Assembly: GCA_047632595.1 (NCBI GenBank)
Contig: JBLIDK010000021.1
Location: 1 to 33,336 of the forward strand
Length of the DNA: 33,336 nt
Direction: 5' to 3'
DNA from: JBLIDK01 sp047632595
GTDB taxonomy: Bacteria; Bacteroidota; Bacteroidia; Sphingobacteriales; Sphingobacteriaceae
Shown here: positions 1 through 8,535 of the stretch, piece after piece
How positions within the stretch are numbered: position 1 is the stretch's first letter
Layout: the number at the start of each line of letters is the position of its first letter
Notes under the pieces: model-generated
Told to the model about the DNA's origin: nothing
The model's database searches: none
What the model saw: the letters and a program-made list of their open reading frames with translations, nothing else
Program-made: the position numbers and the translations under genes

Positions 1-2
1 TG

Positions 3-41
3 CGAAATATTGACGGAAAAGACTACAAACTGGTGTTTTAA
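3..41 (+). CDS. C-terminal end of an unidentified protein (5' truncated by window)
   Basis: The frame starting at base 3 stays open from the window edge to a TAA at 39-41 and encodes the last 12 residues of a protein, ending RNIDGKDYKLVF. The other two forward frames give shorter or less protein-like readings. Nothing here identifies the family. It would be the gene upstream of serC on the same strand, separated from it by about 220 bases that include a promoter, so it is probably a separate transcription unit. Confidence 0.3.
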   Translation, partial: RNIDGKDYKLVF

Positions 42-205
42 AGTGCCAAAATCTAAAATTTAACATTAAATATTTTATGTGGTTAAACCATATGTAGAAG
101 TCTTTCTTTTAATACATTTTGTTATTCAGCCAAACTTAGTTTTGTTACTTTAGTTAAAGTTCCAATTAATAAAAATTCTATAAAGTTAATAACTTTGGTG
201 CATCC

Positions 206-235
206 TTGAAAAACCGCATGGTATTGCTATTTTTG
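206..235 (+). promoter_or_regulatory. Bacteroidota-type promoter for serC
   Basis: TTG at 206-208 and TATTTTTG at 228-235 are separated by 19 bases. This fits the Bacteroidota primary sigma factor consensus (TTG, 17-23 base spacer, TAnnTTTG). The serC ATG at 264 lies 28 bases after the -7 element, giving a short leader. It is the only full match I found between base 42 and serC, so it probably drives serC, serA and the DUF1015 gene. Confidence 0.6.
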
Positions 236-263
236 TACTTAATTAAACAACAAAAAGTAATAC

Positions 264-1337
264 ATGAGCAAAGTTCACAATTTCAGCGCAGGACCAGCTA
301 TCTTACCTCAAGAGGTATTCAAAGCGTGTTCTGAAGCAGTTTTAGATTTTAATGGAATGGGAATGAGTCTTCTTGAGATATCTCATAGAAGTTCAGCATT
401 TGTAGACGTAATGGAAGAGGCAAGGTCTTTAGTTAAAGAACTACTTGGTGCAGGAGATGAATATGAAGTATTGTTTTTAGGCGGTGGTGCTAGCAATCAA
501 TTCTTAATGGTAGCCTATAATTTCTTAGGAGCTGATCAAACTGCGGTGTATACCAACACTGGAGCTTGGGCTAAAGCAGCAATTAAAGAAGCAAAGCTTT
601 TTGGAAACGTTAATGTAATTGCAAGCTCAGAAGATAAAAACTTTAGCTACATACCTAAAGGCTTTAAAGTCCCAGCTGATAGTGCATATTTCCACTCCAC
701 TTCAAATAACACAATTTTTGGAACTCAAATTAAGGAGTTCACAAAAGTAGATTGTTTAAATATTTGTGACATGTCGTCTGACATCTTTAGCAGAGAATTT
801 AACGTAAACGACTTTGATTTAATTTATGCCGGAGCACAAAAGAACATGGGCCCTGCAGGTACAACAATGGTTATTGTTCGTAAGGATATTCTTGGGAAAT
901 TAGATAGAAAAATTCCTTCAATGATGGATTACCAAATTCACATTAGCAAAGACTCTATGTACAACACACCACCAGTATTTCCAATTTTTGCATCTCTACA
1001 AACAATAAAGTGGGTGAAAAATAATGGAGGAGTTGCTGCAATGGAGAAGAGAAATCAAGAGAAAGCGGATTTAATATATGGCGAAATTGATTCAAATCCA
1101 TTGTTTGAAGGAACAGCGGCAAAAGAAGATCGCTCGAACATGAATGTTTGTTTTAAAATAACTGACCCTTCATTAGAAGAGGCGTTTTTAAACTTCACAA
1201 AAGAAAATAACTGTAACGGACTTAAAGGTCATAGAAGCGTTGGTGGATTTAGAGCGAGTATTTACAATGCTTTGGATATTGATAGCGTAAAAGTGCTTAC
1301 AGAATTAATGAAAACATTTGCTTTACAAAAAGCATAA
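264..1337 (+). CDS. serC: 3-phosphoserine aminotransferase
   Basis: Phosphoserine aminotransferase is a cytosolic PLP enzyme that converts 3-phosphohydroxypyruvate and glutamate to O-phosphoserine, the second step of serine synthesis. The protein is 357 residues, the usual length. The N-terminus HNFSAGPAILP is typical of the family, GGGASNQF near residue 73 belongs to the cofactor phosphate site, and K193 in AGAQKNMGPAG is the expected Schiff-base lysine. The C-terminal GLKGHRSVGGFRASIYNA is also characteristic. The ATG at 264 follows a good promoter. serA starts 9 bases after the stop, so the first two serine pathway enzymes are made from one operon. SerB is not in the window. Confidence 0.97.
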   Translation: MSKVHNFSAGPAILPQEVFKACSEAVLDFNGMGMSLLEISHRSSAFVDVMEEARSLVKELLGAGDEYEVLFLGGGASNQFLMVAYNFLGADQTAVYTNTGAWAKAAIKEAKLFGNVNVIASSEDKNFSYIPKGFKVPADSAYFHSTSNNTIFGTQIKEFTKVDCLNICDMSSDIFSREFNVNDFDLIYAGAQKNMGPAGTTMVIVRKDILGKLDRKIPSMMDYQIHISKDSMYNTPPVFPIFASLQTIKWVKNNGGVAAMEKRNQEKADLIYGEIDSNPLFEGTAAKEDRSNMNVCFKITDPSLEEAFLNFTKENNCNGLKGHRSVGGFRASIYNALDIDSVKVLTELMKTFALQKA

Positions 1338-1346
1338 AAATAAATT

Positions 1347-2318
1347 ATGATAAGAATTTTAGCAAATGATGGCATTGCGCCAATCGGAATTGAAATGCTC
1401 GAAGATGCAGGTTACGAGGTGGTAACTGATAATATTCATCAAGAAAAATTACCAACAGAATTGCAAAATTTTGATGCCATTTTGGTTCGTTCTGCAACAA
1501 CAGTTCGTAAAGAGCTTATAGATAATTGCCCGAATTTAAAATTAATAGGTCGTGGTGGAGTTGGAATGGACAACATTGACGTTGACTATGCCCGAAATAA
1601 AGGAATTATTGTAATAAATACTCCTGCAGCTTCATCTGATTCTGTTGCTGAGTTAGTTTTCTCTCACTTGTTTTCACTTTCAAGAAGCTTATATCTTTCC
1701 AACAAAGAAATGCCTGCTTCAGGTGATACTCAATTTGGGAAATTGAAGAAAAAGTATTCTAAAGGAACAGAGCTTAGAGGAAAGAAAATTGGAATTATAG
1801 GTTTTGGTAGAATAGGTCAAGCAACTGCTAAAATAGCCTTTGGTCTTGGAATGGAAGTGTATGCATCAAACTTAACTCCATTTGATTCAAATCTTACTAT
1901 TCAATTAGGTGGTAAAGACATTACTCTTTCAGTTAATCAAGTTAGCCAAGAAGAATTGTTGAAAACAGTAGATATCGTTTCATTACATATCCCTCATAGT
2001 GCAAAAAAACCTGCAGTAATTGGTACTTCAGAATTTGGAATGATGAAAGATGGTGCAATAATTGTTAATTGTGCAAGAGGTGGAGTAATTGATGAAGACG
2101 CTTTACTATCAGCAATAGATTCAGGAAAAATTAAAGGGGCCGGACTTGATGTTTTTGTTAATGAACCAACTCCAAGGAAAGAGCTTTTGAACCACCCAAA
2201 TATTTCAACTTCACCACATATTGGAGCTGCTACTTTAGAAGCTCAGGATAGAGTAGGAAGTGAATTAGCAGACCAAATCATATCTTACTTTAAGAAAAAT
2301 AGCCCTGTAAATGCCTAA
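1347..2318 (+). CDS. serA: D-3-phosphoglycerate dehydrogenase (short type, no ACT domain)
   Basis: This NAD-dependent D-2-hydroxyacid dehydrogenase, 323 residues, most likely oxidises 3-phosphoglycerate at the entry to serine synthesis. The Rossmann motif GFGRIG is at 152-157. The catalytic set of this superfamily is present: R244 in NCARGG, E273 in VNEPTP and H291 in SPHIGAAT. It stops right after the catalytic domain, with none of the C-terminal ACT or intervening domains of the longer SerA forms, so serine feedback through an ACT domain is not expected. Specificity is inferred mainly from its position directly after serC. The next gene overlaps its last 8 bases, suggesting translational coupling. 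Confidence 0.93.
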   Translation: MIRILANDGIAPIGIEMLEDAGYEVVTDNIHQEKLPTELQNFDAILVRSATTVRKELIDNCPNLKLIGRGGVGMDNIDVDYARNKGIIVINTPAASSDSVAELVFSHLFSLSRSLYLSNKEMPASGDTQFGKLKKKYSKGTELRGKKIGIIGFGRIGQATAKIAFGLGMEVYASNLTPFDSNLTIQLGGKDITLSVNQVSQEELLKTVDIVSLHIPHSAKKPAVIGTSEFGMMKDGAIIVNCARGGVIDEDALLSAIDSGKIKGAGLDVFVNEPTPRKELLNHPNISTSPHIGAATLEAQDRVGSELADQIISYFKKNSPVNA

Positions 2319-3528
2319 AGTAAAAGCTTTTAAAGGTATTCGTCCAATTTCAGATAAGGTTTCAGAGATTATTGTGAAACCAGCAGATTTAGCTGACGGA
2401 GTAGATGTAGAGGAAATTAAACGTAACAACCCGTATAGTTTCCTACATGTTATTTCTCCAAGAAAAAACGGCAAATTTGACTTAGAATCTGCTGCTAAAC
2501 ATTTTGAAAAATTTGTTGAGTTGGGATTATTGCGAACGGATAAAGATGAAAGTATTTATATTTTCCGTGTAAATCATCATGGGAAAAAACACGTGGGCGT
2601 TTGGTTAACAACGTCTATTGATGAATACCTTGATGGAAATATTAAAAAACACGAGCACACAAGAGAATATAGAGAAAAACAACTAGTTGATTTCTACGAG
2701 CAAACTGGGGTAGATGCCAATCCTGTAATGCTTACCTACAATCCATCATTTAAAATTAACCAATTAATAAACGAAGTAGTTCAAAATGATCAAGGAATGA
2801 AAACCCTTGATTGTATGGAGGAAGTAGAGTATAAGCTTTGCCAAGTTGGTAACCCTGAGTTGGTCTTACGATTTAAAAATGCTTTTGCTGAGATAAAAGA
2901 AGCTTATATCGCTGATGGCCATCACAGAGTAGCAGCCGCTGCAATAATGGGGCAAAAACAACGCAAAAATAATCCAGAGTATACCGGTGAAGAAGATTTC
3001 AATTTCTTTTCAAGTATTTATTTTTCATCCGACCAACTGATAATTCATGAGTACAATAGAATTATTAGAGACTTAGGAGGATTGTCGTACGAGCAGTTTT
3101 TAGCCAAAGTTGAAGTAAACTTTACTGTTGAGAAATTAAGCGAATACAGGCTTCCAGAACACCATGAAATTGCAATGTATTTAGGAACTACTTGGTTTTC
3201 TTTAAAAGTTAATCAAAGTTCAATAAAGGGTAAAGATGTTGTTCATTTGCTAGACGTTAGTATACTTCAAGACAATATTCTTGAACCAATATTAGATATT
3301 AAAGATCCTCGAACCGATTTACGAATTTCATTTGTTGATGGAATTGCTGGCGTAAAACAACTAACTGATAAGGTGGATAATGGTGAAGCGGCAATTGCTT
3401 TTTCATTACATCCTTGCAGTGTAGAAGAAATTATGCAGGTTGCTGATGTAAATCAAATAATGCCACCCAAATCTACTTGGGTTGAGCCAAAACTACATTG
3501 TGGTTTAATTACCCATAAACTCAAGTAA
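2311..3528 (+). CDS. DUF1015 family protein linked to serine biosynthesis
   Basis: This is a 405-residue DUF1015 protein of unknown biochemical function. Visible family marks are the N-terminal FKGIRP, a KKHEHTR segment at 112-118 and the strongly conserved IADGHHRVAAA at 200-210, which looks like an active or binding site. No signal peptide or membrane segment is seen, so it should be cytosolic. Its ATG lies inside the last codons of serA (8-base overlap), and DUF1015 genes are often found beside serA, so a role connected to serine or phosphoglycerate metabolism is a fair inference without proof. It ends the serine operon; beyond its stop lies decayed two-component DNA. Confidence 0.85.
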   Translation: MPKVKAFKGIRPISDKVSEIIVKPADLADGVDVEEIKRNNPYSFLHVISPRKNGKFDLESAAKHFEKFVELGLLRTDKDESIYIFRVNHHGKKHVGVWLTTSIDEYLDGNIKKHEHTREYREKQLVDFYEQTGVDANPVMLTYNPSFKINQLINEVVQNDQGMKTLDCMEEVEYKLCQVGNPELVLRFKNAFAEIKEAYIADGHHRVAAAAIMGQKQRKNNPEYTGEEDFNFFSSIYFSSDQLIIHEYNRIIRDLGGLSYEQFLAKVEVNFTVEKLSEYRLPEHHEIAMYLGTTWFSLKVNQSSIKGKDVVHLLDVSILQDNILEPILDIKDPRTDLRISFVDGIAGVKQLTDKVDNGEAAIAFSLHPCSVEEIMQVADVNQIMPPKSTWVEPKLHCGLITHKLK

Positions 3529-3557
3529 ATAGAGTTAATTTTATAACTTTATTTGTT

Positions 3558-3785
3558 GTGAAACAATCTATTCATTTTTCTTTTGAAATAATAAGGAAGG
3601 GTTTTTTAAAAGCACCCTTAACTGTTGATGGCAAAGGGTTTGACTTAAAAGGGGAAAAAGCCTTAGGGTATGGTTTAAGAAATATGCGCGTAAGAGCTAA
3701 TAAAATTGGATTAGATTTATCAATTACAAGTGAAGAAGGAAAAAAGGGATCAACAATAGTTATTGAAGGCGAACCTAAAGCATAA
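3558..3785 (+). pseudogene. Remnant of a NarL/LiaS-type histidine kinase (ATPase C-terminus only)
   Basis: The 75-codon frame has a GTG start and contains only the last part of a HATPase domain: DGKGFDL at 24-30 (the G1 box), GYGLRNM at 37-43 (the G2 region) and a C-terminal GKKGSTIVIEGE strand. Working sensors of this kind carry several hundred residues of sensing, dimerisation/H-box and N-box sequence before this point, all absent here. The first 20 residues match nothing I recognise and are probably accidental. It sits 5 bases before an equally damaged response regulator, in the normal kinase-regulator order. I read it as a pseudogene left by a large 5' deletion, not as a small gene. Confidence 0.75.
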
Positions 3786-3790
3786 CTAAA

Positions 3791-4353
3791 ATGGAAAAAA
3801 TAAAGATTAGTATTGTTGAAGACTTTGAAGTTCTTGCTGCCTATGATGGTGCTGAGGCTTTGTTTAAAGAAGTGAACGACTTTATACCTGATGTAACACT
3901 AATGGACATAACCTTGTCTGGAATAACAGGAATTGAGGCTGCAAAAGTGCTTAAAATTGACCATCCCGAAGTTGATGTTATAATGTTAACCATACATCAA
4001 GATGATAAGCTTGTTTTCGACTCGCTAGATGCTGGGGCATCTGGTTACTTAACTAAAAATACCGATCCCGAACGTATAGTAGAAGCAGTTAAAGAAGCAA
4101 GGCGCCTATGAGCATACAGATTGCTAGAATGGTGGTTACCTCTTTTCAACGTCCAACAGAAAACATTTTGATTCCTAGAGAAGAGGATGTGTTACAGGAA
4201 TTATGCAATGGTAAAAGCTATAAAATGATTGCCGACGATTTATTTATAAGTCAAGATACTGTGAGATCAAACATTAAACATATTTAAAAGAAGCTGCAAG
4301 TGAATTCCAAATCAGAAGCAGTAGCCAAAGCTATTAAAGGTAAACTCATTTAA
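3791..4353 (+). pseudogene. Decayed NarL/LuxR-type response regulator (deletion, frameshift, nonsense)
   Basis: The receiver half is read in one frame (3791-4111): acidic pair E10-D11, phospho-acceptor D39 in LMDITL, T67 and K89. The spacing from the acidic pair to D39 is about 28 residues where about 42-45 is usual, so helix 1 and neighbouring sequence are missing. The frame then ends at TGA 4109-4111. The LuxR-type helix-turn-helix continues one frame over from 4108: IPREEDVLQELCNGKSYKMI, then SQDTVRSNIKHI. It is interrupted by TAA at 4285-4287 where homologues have a codon between HI and KKLQVNSKSEAVAKA, and ends at TAA 4351-4353. Three separate lesions make a functional product very unlikely. 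Confidence 0.85.
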
Positions 4354-5274
4354 GTGAAAGAAGGATTAGTATTAAAATCAACGGGTAGTTGGTATATTGT
4401 TAAGTGTGAGGGTAAGCTTTTTAACTGTGTGTTAAAAGGTAAATTCCGTATGGACGGCTTAAAAACCTCAAACCCCATTGCTGTTGGTGATAATGTTAAG
4501 TTTATATTAGAAGATGACGAGACGGGTGTTATTAAAAAAGTGGTACAACGAGAAAATTACCTTATTCGTAAATTGACTAAGAAAGGTGGAATCTATCATA
4601 TTGTAGCCTCAAATTTAGATTTAGCAGCATTAGTTATTACCACTTTTGAACCTAGAACATCTAAGGGTTTTATAGATCGATTTCTTACTTCAGTTGAAGC
4701 TTTTCATATTCCTGTTTTATTGATTTTTAATAAAATGGATATGATTGATACTGAAACCGATGAAGTTTTGAACGATTATATTGATTTATATGAAAGCATA
4801 GGCTATAAATGCATTCAAACATCAGCCGAAACAGGTGAAGGTGTGGATCATTTGGAAGATGTTATAAAAGGAAAGAAAACTTTATTTACTGGACATTCAG
4901 GAGTAGGGAAGTCAAGTTTATTAAACCGTATTTTACCAGAATCGCAGCAAAAAGTTACTGAGACAAGTGAAAGCACTGGTAAAGGTTTGCATACCACAAC
5001 TTTCGCTCAAATGTTTGAATTACCCGATGGTGAAACTTACATTATTGACACTCCTGGCTTAAGAGAATTAGGAATTATTGAAATGGAAGAATATGAACTT
5101 TCCCATTTTTTCATCGAATTAAAGAAATATATTAGTAGTTGTAAATTTAACACCTGTTTACATAAGACAGAGCCTGGTTGTGCCGTTATAGAGGCCGTTG
5201 AAAACGGAAGAATTGCAGAATCAAGGTATATGAGTTACATTTCATTATTGGAAGGTTCGAATAATAGAGGATAA
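4354..5274 (+). CDS. rsgA: Ribosome small-subunit-dependent GTPase A
   Basis: RsgA is a circularly permuted GTPase that helps late maturation of the 30S subunit. The 306-residue protein has an N-terminal OB-fold, then the permuted GTPase motifs in order NKMD (126-129, G4), GHSGVGKS (180-187, G1) and DTPG (232-235, G3), then the zinc motif C263, C268, H270 and C276. Length and order are normal. The GTG start lies directly after the TAA of the dead response regulator and gives the normal family N-terminus. The next gene starts 10 bases after its stop. No separate promoter is obvious, so transcription may come through the pseudogene region. Confidence 0.96.
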   Translation: MKEGLVLKSTGSWYIVKCEGKLFNCVLKGKFRMDGLKTSNPIAVGDNVKFILEDDETGVIKKVVQRENYLIRKLTKKGGIYHIVASNLDLAALVITTFEPRTSKGFIDRFLTSVEAFHIPVLLIFNKMDMIDTETDEVLNDYIDLYESIGYKCIQTSAETGEGVDHLEDVIKGKKTLFTGHSGVGKSSLLNRILPESQQKVTETSESTGKGLHTTTFAQMFELPDGETYIIDTPGLRELGIIEMEEYELSHFFIELKKYISSCKFNTCLHKTEPGCAVIEAVENGRIAESRYMSYISLLEGSNNRG

Positions 5275-5284
5275 ATACAGTAAA

Positions 5285-6061
5285 ATGAAGAAAATAGCAG
5301 CATTAGTAGTGCTTTTTATAGTAGTAGGCTCTTGCAAAAAAGATGGAACTGGCGTTAATTTATTTTCAATTCAGGATGATAAAGATCTTGGATTGCAAGT
5401 AAAAGGTCAAATTGAATCAGACCCTTCCATGTTTCCAATTGCTGATAGGGCAACCTACCCTGAAGCTTATGCTTTTCTTGACTCTATTAGAGATGTTGTT
5501 TTAGCGAGTGATGATATTATCTATAGAGATGATTTTGCTTGGGAAGTTTATATAATTGCTGATGACAGTACTCTAAATGCCTTTGCAACACCCGGTGGAT
5601 ATATTTACTTTTACACTGGTTTGATGAAATTTTTAGATAATTCTCATGCTCTAGCTGGAGTAATGGGGCATGAACTTGCACATTCAGACCGAAGACATAG
5701 TACCAATCAGTTAACTAAGCAATATGGATTAAGTACTTTGGCTAGCGCTATTTTGGGTGATAGTAATATCTTAGCAGATGTTACAACTGGTTTAATTGGT
5801 TTAGAATTTACCAGAAAACATGAAACTGAAGCTGATGAGTTTTCGGTTAAATACCTTTGTGAAAGTGATTATGAGGCAAGCGGTGCTGCAGAGTTTTTCG
5901 ACAAAATAGGAGGTTCTAGCGGAACGCCAACTTTCTTAAGTACACATCCAAATTCGGAAGATAGGATAACTAATATTCGAGCTCTTGATTCTACTTTAGC
6001 ATGTACAGGAAGTGTAACTCAGGAAGCTAGATACGCGCAATTCAAGGCTTCTTTACCTTAA
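5285..6061 (+). CDS. M48 family zinc metalloprotease, lipoprotein
   Basis: This 258-residue protein has an N-terminal hydrophobic segment ending in a lipobox (VVGSC, C17), so it is probably a lipoprotein facing the periplasm. The zinc motif HELAH is at 129-133 in MGHELAHSDRRHS, and the third ligand E182 lies in HETEADEF, as in the M48 (BepA/LoiP-like) peptidases. The nearby TPGGYIYFYTGLM is also typical. Unlike BepA there is no TPR tail, so it is the short bacterial type. Such proteins usually take part in envelope protein quality control; the substrate cannot be told. It lies 10 bases after rsgA on the same strand. Confidence 0.9.
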   Translation: MKKIAALVVLFIVVGSCKKDGTGVNLFSIQDDKDLGLQVKGQIESDPSMFPIADRATYPEAYAFLDSIRDVVLASDDIIYRDDFAWEVYIIADDSTLNAFATPGGYIYFYTGLMKFLDNSHALAGVMGHELAHSDRRHSTNQLTKQYGLSTLASAILGDSNILADVTTGLIGLEFTRKHETEADEFSVKYLCESDYEASGAAEFFDKIGGSSGTPTFLSTHPNSEDRITNIRALDSTLACTGSVTQEARYAQFKASLP

Positions 6062-6128
6062 GCTTGAAGGCTATTGTTTGGGTGTATGCATTATCATACT
6101 TTGAACTTAATTGGAATTTTAGAGCTAT

Positions 6129-6989
6129 CTAAGCCTTAGATTCTTTACCAAATAACATAATCATCATAAATCCTGTGCCAAACATAATTAAGCTATAAAT
6201 AGCTGGAGGTATAGACATTGCATTGTTTTGGAAAATACTTAAAGTAATAAACAAGGCTAAGGTTCCATTTTGAATTCCAGATTCAATAGAAATAGAAATA
6301 CGTTGTCGTAAGGGAAGCTTGAAAAGATAAGCACTTGCAAAGCCAATAATCATGGCGGCTATGTTTAAGACAAAAGTTGCTGGACCTGCCATTTTAAACG
6401 ACTGTTGAAGGGTTTCTTTTTCGTTTAGAATTGCACCAAGTATCACTACAGCAAGAATTAATGCACTCGCAATTTTAACCGGTCGCTCCATTTTTATTGC
6501 AAATGGTTCTGCTTTACTTCTTATAAACATTCCAAGTGATATTGGTAAAATAGTTAAAACAGCTACTTGCTTAAGAATGGTACTCGCCACATTTACAGTC
6601 TGTGAACTATCTAGGAAATAGTTTATTGCAAAACTTACAATAATTGGAATTGTAATAATCGTTATGAAACTATTAATCGCCGTAAGGGAAACAGAAAGAG
6701 CAGTATCGCCTTTACTTAAATGGGTAATTAAATTTGATGTTACTCCACCTGGACAAGCTGCTAATACCATAATACCTACGGCATACTCAGGACTCATTGG
6801 AAATAAGATAGCCACAATAAAGCCAATTAAAGGCAAAAGAATAAGCTGATTGGTAAGCCCTATTGCAATTGCTTTGGGCGATTTTAAGATTTTCTTAAAG
6901 TCAGCAATGGTTAGTGATAAACCCATTCCCAACATAACAATGCCCAAGGCCATTGGGAGAAATACGGTTTTTATAAGATTAGCGTCCAT
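6129..6989 (-). CDS. Bile acid:sodium symporter (BASS/SBF) family transporter
   Basis: This is a 286-residue polytopic membrane protein with roughly nine or ten hydrophobic helices. The N-terminal GIVMLGMGLSLTIADF is typical of bacterial BASS/SBF transporters, as is AACPGGVTSNLITHLSKGD near residue 80, which includes the unwound-helix and Na+-site region of the ASBT fold. Family members move organic anions (bile acids, pantothenate, keto acids) with Na+; the substrate here cannot be predicted. The ATG at 6989 fits the start of the first helix. The PhzF-like gene lies 50 bases upstream on the same strand. Confidence 0.9.
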   Translation of the reverse strand: MDANLIKTVFLPMALGIVMLGMGLSLTIADFKKILKSPKAIAIGLTNQLILLPLIGFIVAILFPMSPEYAVGIMVLAACPGGVTSNLITHLSKGDTALSVSLTAINSFITIITIPIIVSFAINYFLDSSQTVNVASTILKQVAVLTILPISLGMFIRSKAEPFAIKMERPVKIASALILAVVILGAILNEKETLQQSFKMAGPATFVLNIAAMIIGFASAYLFKLPLRQRISISIESGIQNGTLALFITLSIFQNNAMSIPPAIYSLIMFGTGFMMIMLFGKESKA

Positions 6990-7039
6990 AGTTAATTTGT
7001 TTCCTATGCTAAATTAAGTGCATTATTTGAATAATAAAA

Positions 7040-7828
7040 TTAGAATTCAATCTCACCCTTTAAAAATGTTACAGCTTGACCACTAATTTGTACTCGCTCA
7101 CCTTTATGGATGCATTTTAAAACGCCACCTCTTTCACTTATTTGGTGGGCTAAAAAATCAGTTTGACCATTGTTGTGTTTATGCCAAAATGCTGTAAGAC
7201 TGCAATGTGCAGAACCTGTTACTGCATCTTCATCAACACCAACTGCAGGTGCAAAAAACCGACTAACAAAATCTACTTTATCACCTTTGGCAGTAATAAT
7301 TAGTCCGCGGTTTGTTACTAATTTTTTCAAAATATCCATTTTTGGATGAGCATTTCTAATGACAGATTCGTTTTCAAAAACGGCTACATAGTCATCTCTT
7401 CCAATGTAACAGTTGGTAGGAACCATTCCAAGACTATCCACAAGTTCAGCAGGAGGAACGCACTGAGTTATGATGTCCATAGGAAAGTCCATGCTAATCC
7501 AGTCGTTATTTTTTGTGGTGATTAATTCACCACTTTTGGTTTGAAAGGAAATGGAATCTTTAGGATAGTTTAAGTGATTGAAAAGTACATGAGCTGTGGA
7601 TAAAGTTGCGTGTCCACATAAATTAACCTCTCGAAGAGGAGCAAACCATCGCAAATCAAAACCAGAATCATTAGGAACAAAAAAAGCAGTTTCACTTAAG
7701 TTGTTTTCGGATGCAATATGTTGCATTTCTTCATCACTTAACCATTCTTTTAATGGACAAACACCCGCAGGGTTTCCGCCAAAAGTTTTATTAGTAAAGG
7801 CATCTACTTTATAAATTGGAATTTTCAT
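7040..7828 (-). CDS. PhzF family isomerase/epimerase-like protein
   Basis: This 262-residue protein has the diaminopimelate-epimerase fold of the PhzF family. It shows VDAFTNKTFGGNPAGV at the start, the family acid E46 in LSETAFF, GHATLSTAH at 72-80, and DEDAVTGSAHCSL near residue 200 in the second half. No membrane or signal segment is seen. Phenazine synthesis needs other phz genes and none are here, so this is the common stand-alone PhzF-like enzyme of unknown substrate. It faces away from the YrdC-type gene at 7915, with 86 bases between them, and may share a transcript with the downstream BASS transporter. Confidence 0.92.
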   Translation of the reverse strand: MKIPIYKVDAFTNKTFGGNPAGVCPLKEWLSDEEMQHIASENNLSETAFFVPNDSGFDLRWFAPLREVNLCGHATLSTAHVLFNHLNYPKDSISFQTKSGELITTKNNDWISMDFPMDIITQCVPPAELVDSLGMVPTNCYIGRDDYVAVFENESVIRNAHPKMDILKKLVTNRGLIITAKGDKVDFVSRFFAPAVGVDEDAVTGSAHCSLTAFWHKHNNGQTDFLAHQISERGGVLKCIHKGERVQISGQAVTFLKGEIEF

Positions 7829-7914
7829 AGTATAACTTGTATTGCAAATAATATATAAATAATAATTGAATATCCGCTTTTTAAAACGAATTAAACAACC
7901 TTATCTTTACTGAC

Positions 7915-8535
7915 ATGTTAATAGAAGTACATCCAGAAAACCCAGGCAAAAGACAAATTTCTCAAATTGTAGAATGTTTGAAGGGTGGGGGTGTAATTAT
8001 CTATCCTACAGATACTGTTTATGGCTTAGGTTGTGATATTACAAACAAGAAAGCAATGGAACGCGTTTGCAGAATTCGTAACATAAAGCCGGAAAAGGCA
8101 AATCTTTCATTTATTTGTTCTGATTTAAGTCACCTATCTGACTATGCTAAGCATATTTCAAATCCTATTTATAGATTAATGAATAGTATTTTACCAGGGC
8201 CGTTTACATTTATATTAGAAGGAAGTAAACTGGTTCCCAAGCTAATAAGATCAGGGAAGTCTACTGTAGGAATTAGAGTGCCAGATAACAAAATCGCGAT
8301 GGCTATAGTGGAAGCCTTAGGCAATCCAATAATTTCCACATCTCTTCATAGTAAAGATGAAATATTAGACTACAGAACAGATCCCTACAATATTCACGAA
8401 GACTTTGGACATTTGGTGGATATAGTTGTTGATGGTGGTGCAGGAGGGATTGAACCTTCAACTATTATTGATTGCACCTCAAGTGAACCAATAATTTTAC
8501 GTGAAGGAAAAGGAATGGAATTATTGAATTTTTAA
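7915..8535 (+). CDS. YrdC/Sua5 domain protein, YciO-like (putative threonylcarbamoyl-AMP synthase)
   Basis: This single-domain YrdC/Sua5 protein of 206 residues shows PTDTVYGLGCD at 31-41, LPGPFTFIL near 95-103, VGIRVPDNKIA, and STSLHSKDE. Family members make L-threonylcarbamoyl-AMP from threonine, bicarbonate and ATP for the t6A modification of ANN-reading tRNAs. The run AMERVCRIRNIKPEKANLSF and the following residues look closer to the YciO branch than to TsaC, and YciO does not have an established t6A role in E. coli. It may still be the only such enzyme in this genome. Its stop overlaps the end of the convergent nhaD by 4 bases. Confidence 0.88.
   Translation: MLIEVHPENPGKRQISQIVECLKGGGVIIYPTDTVYGLGCDITNKKAMERVCRIRNIKPEKANLSFICSDLSHLSDYAKHISNPIYRLMNSILPGPFTFILEGSKLVPKLIRSGKSTVGIRVPDNKIAMAIVEALGNPIISTSLHSKDEILDYRTDPYNIHEDFGHLVDIVVDGGAGGIEPSTIIDCTSSEPIILREGKGMELLNF

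Noticed and set aside
3791..4111. An intact small receiver-only response regulator
   Set aside because: The receiver lacks about 15-18 residues between its acidic pair and phospho-acceptor, and a matching HTH with a nonsense codon continues in the next frame. It is a pseudogene, not a CheY-like gene.
7040..7828. Phenazine biosynthesis locus
   Set aside because: A PhzF-like gene alone is common in genomes without phenazines, and no other phz gene is present.
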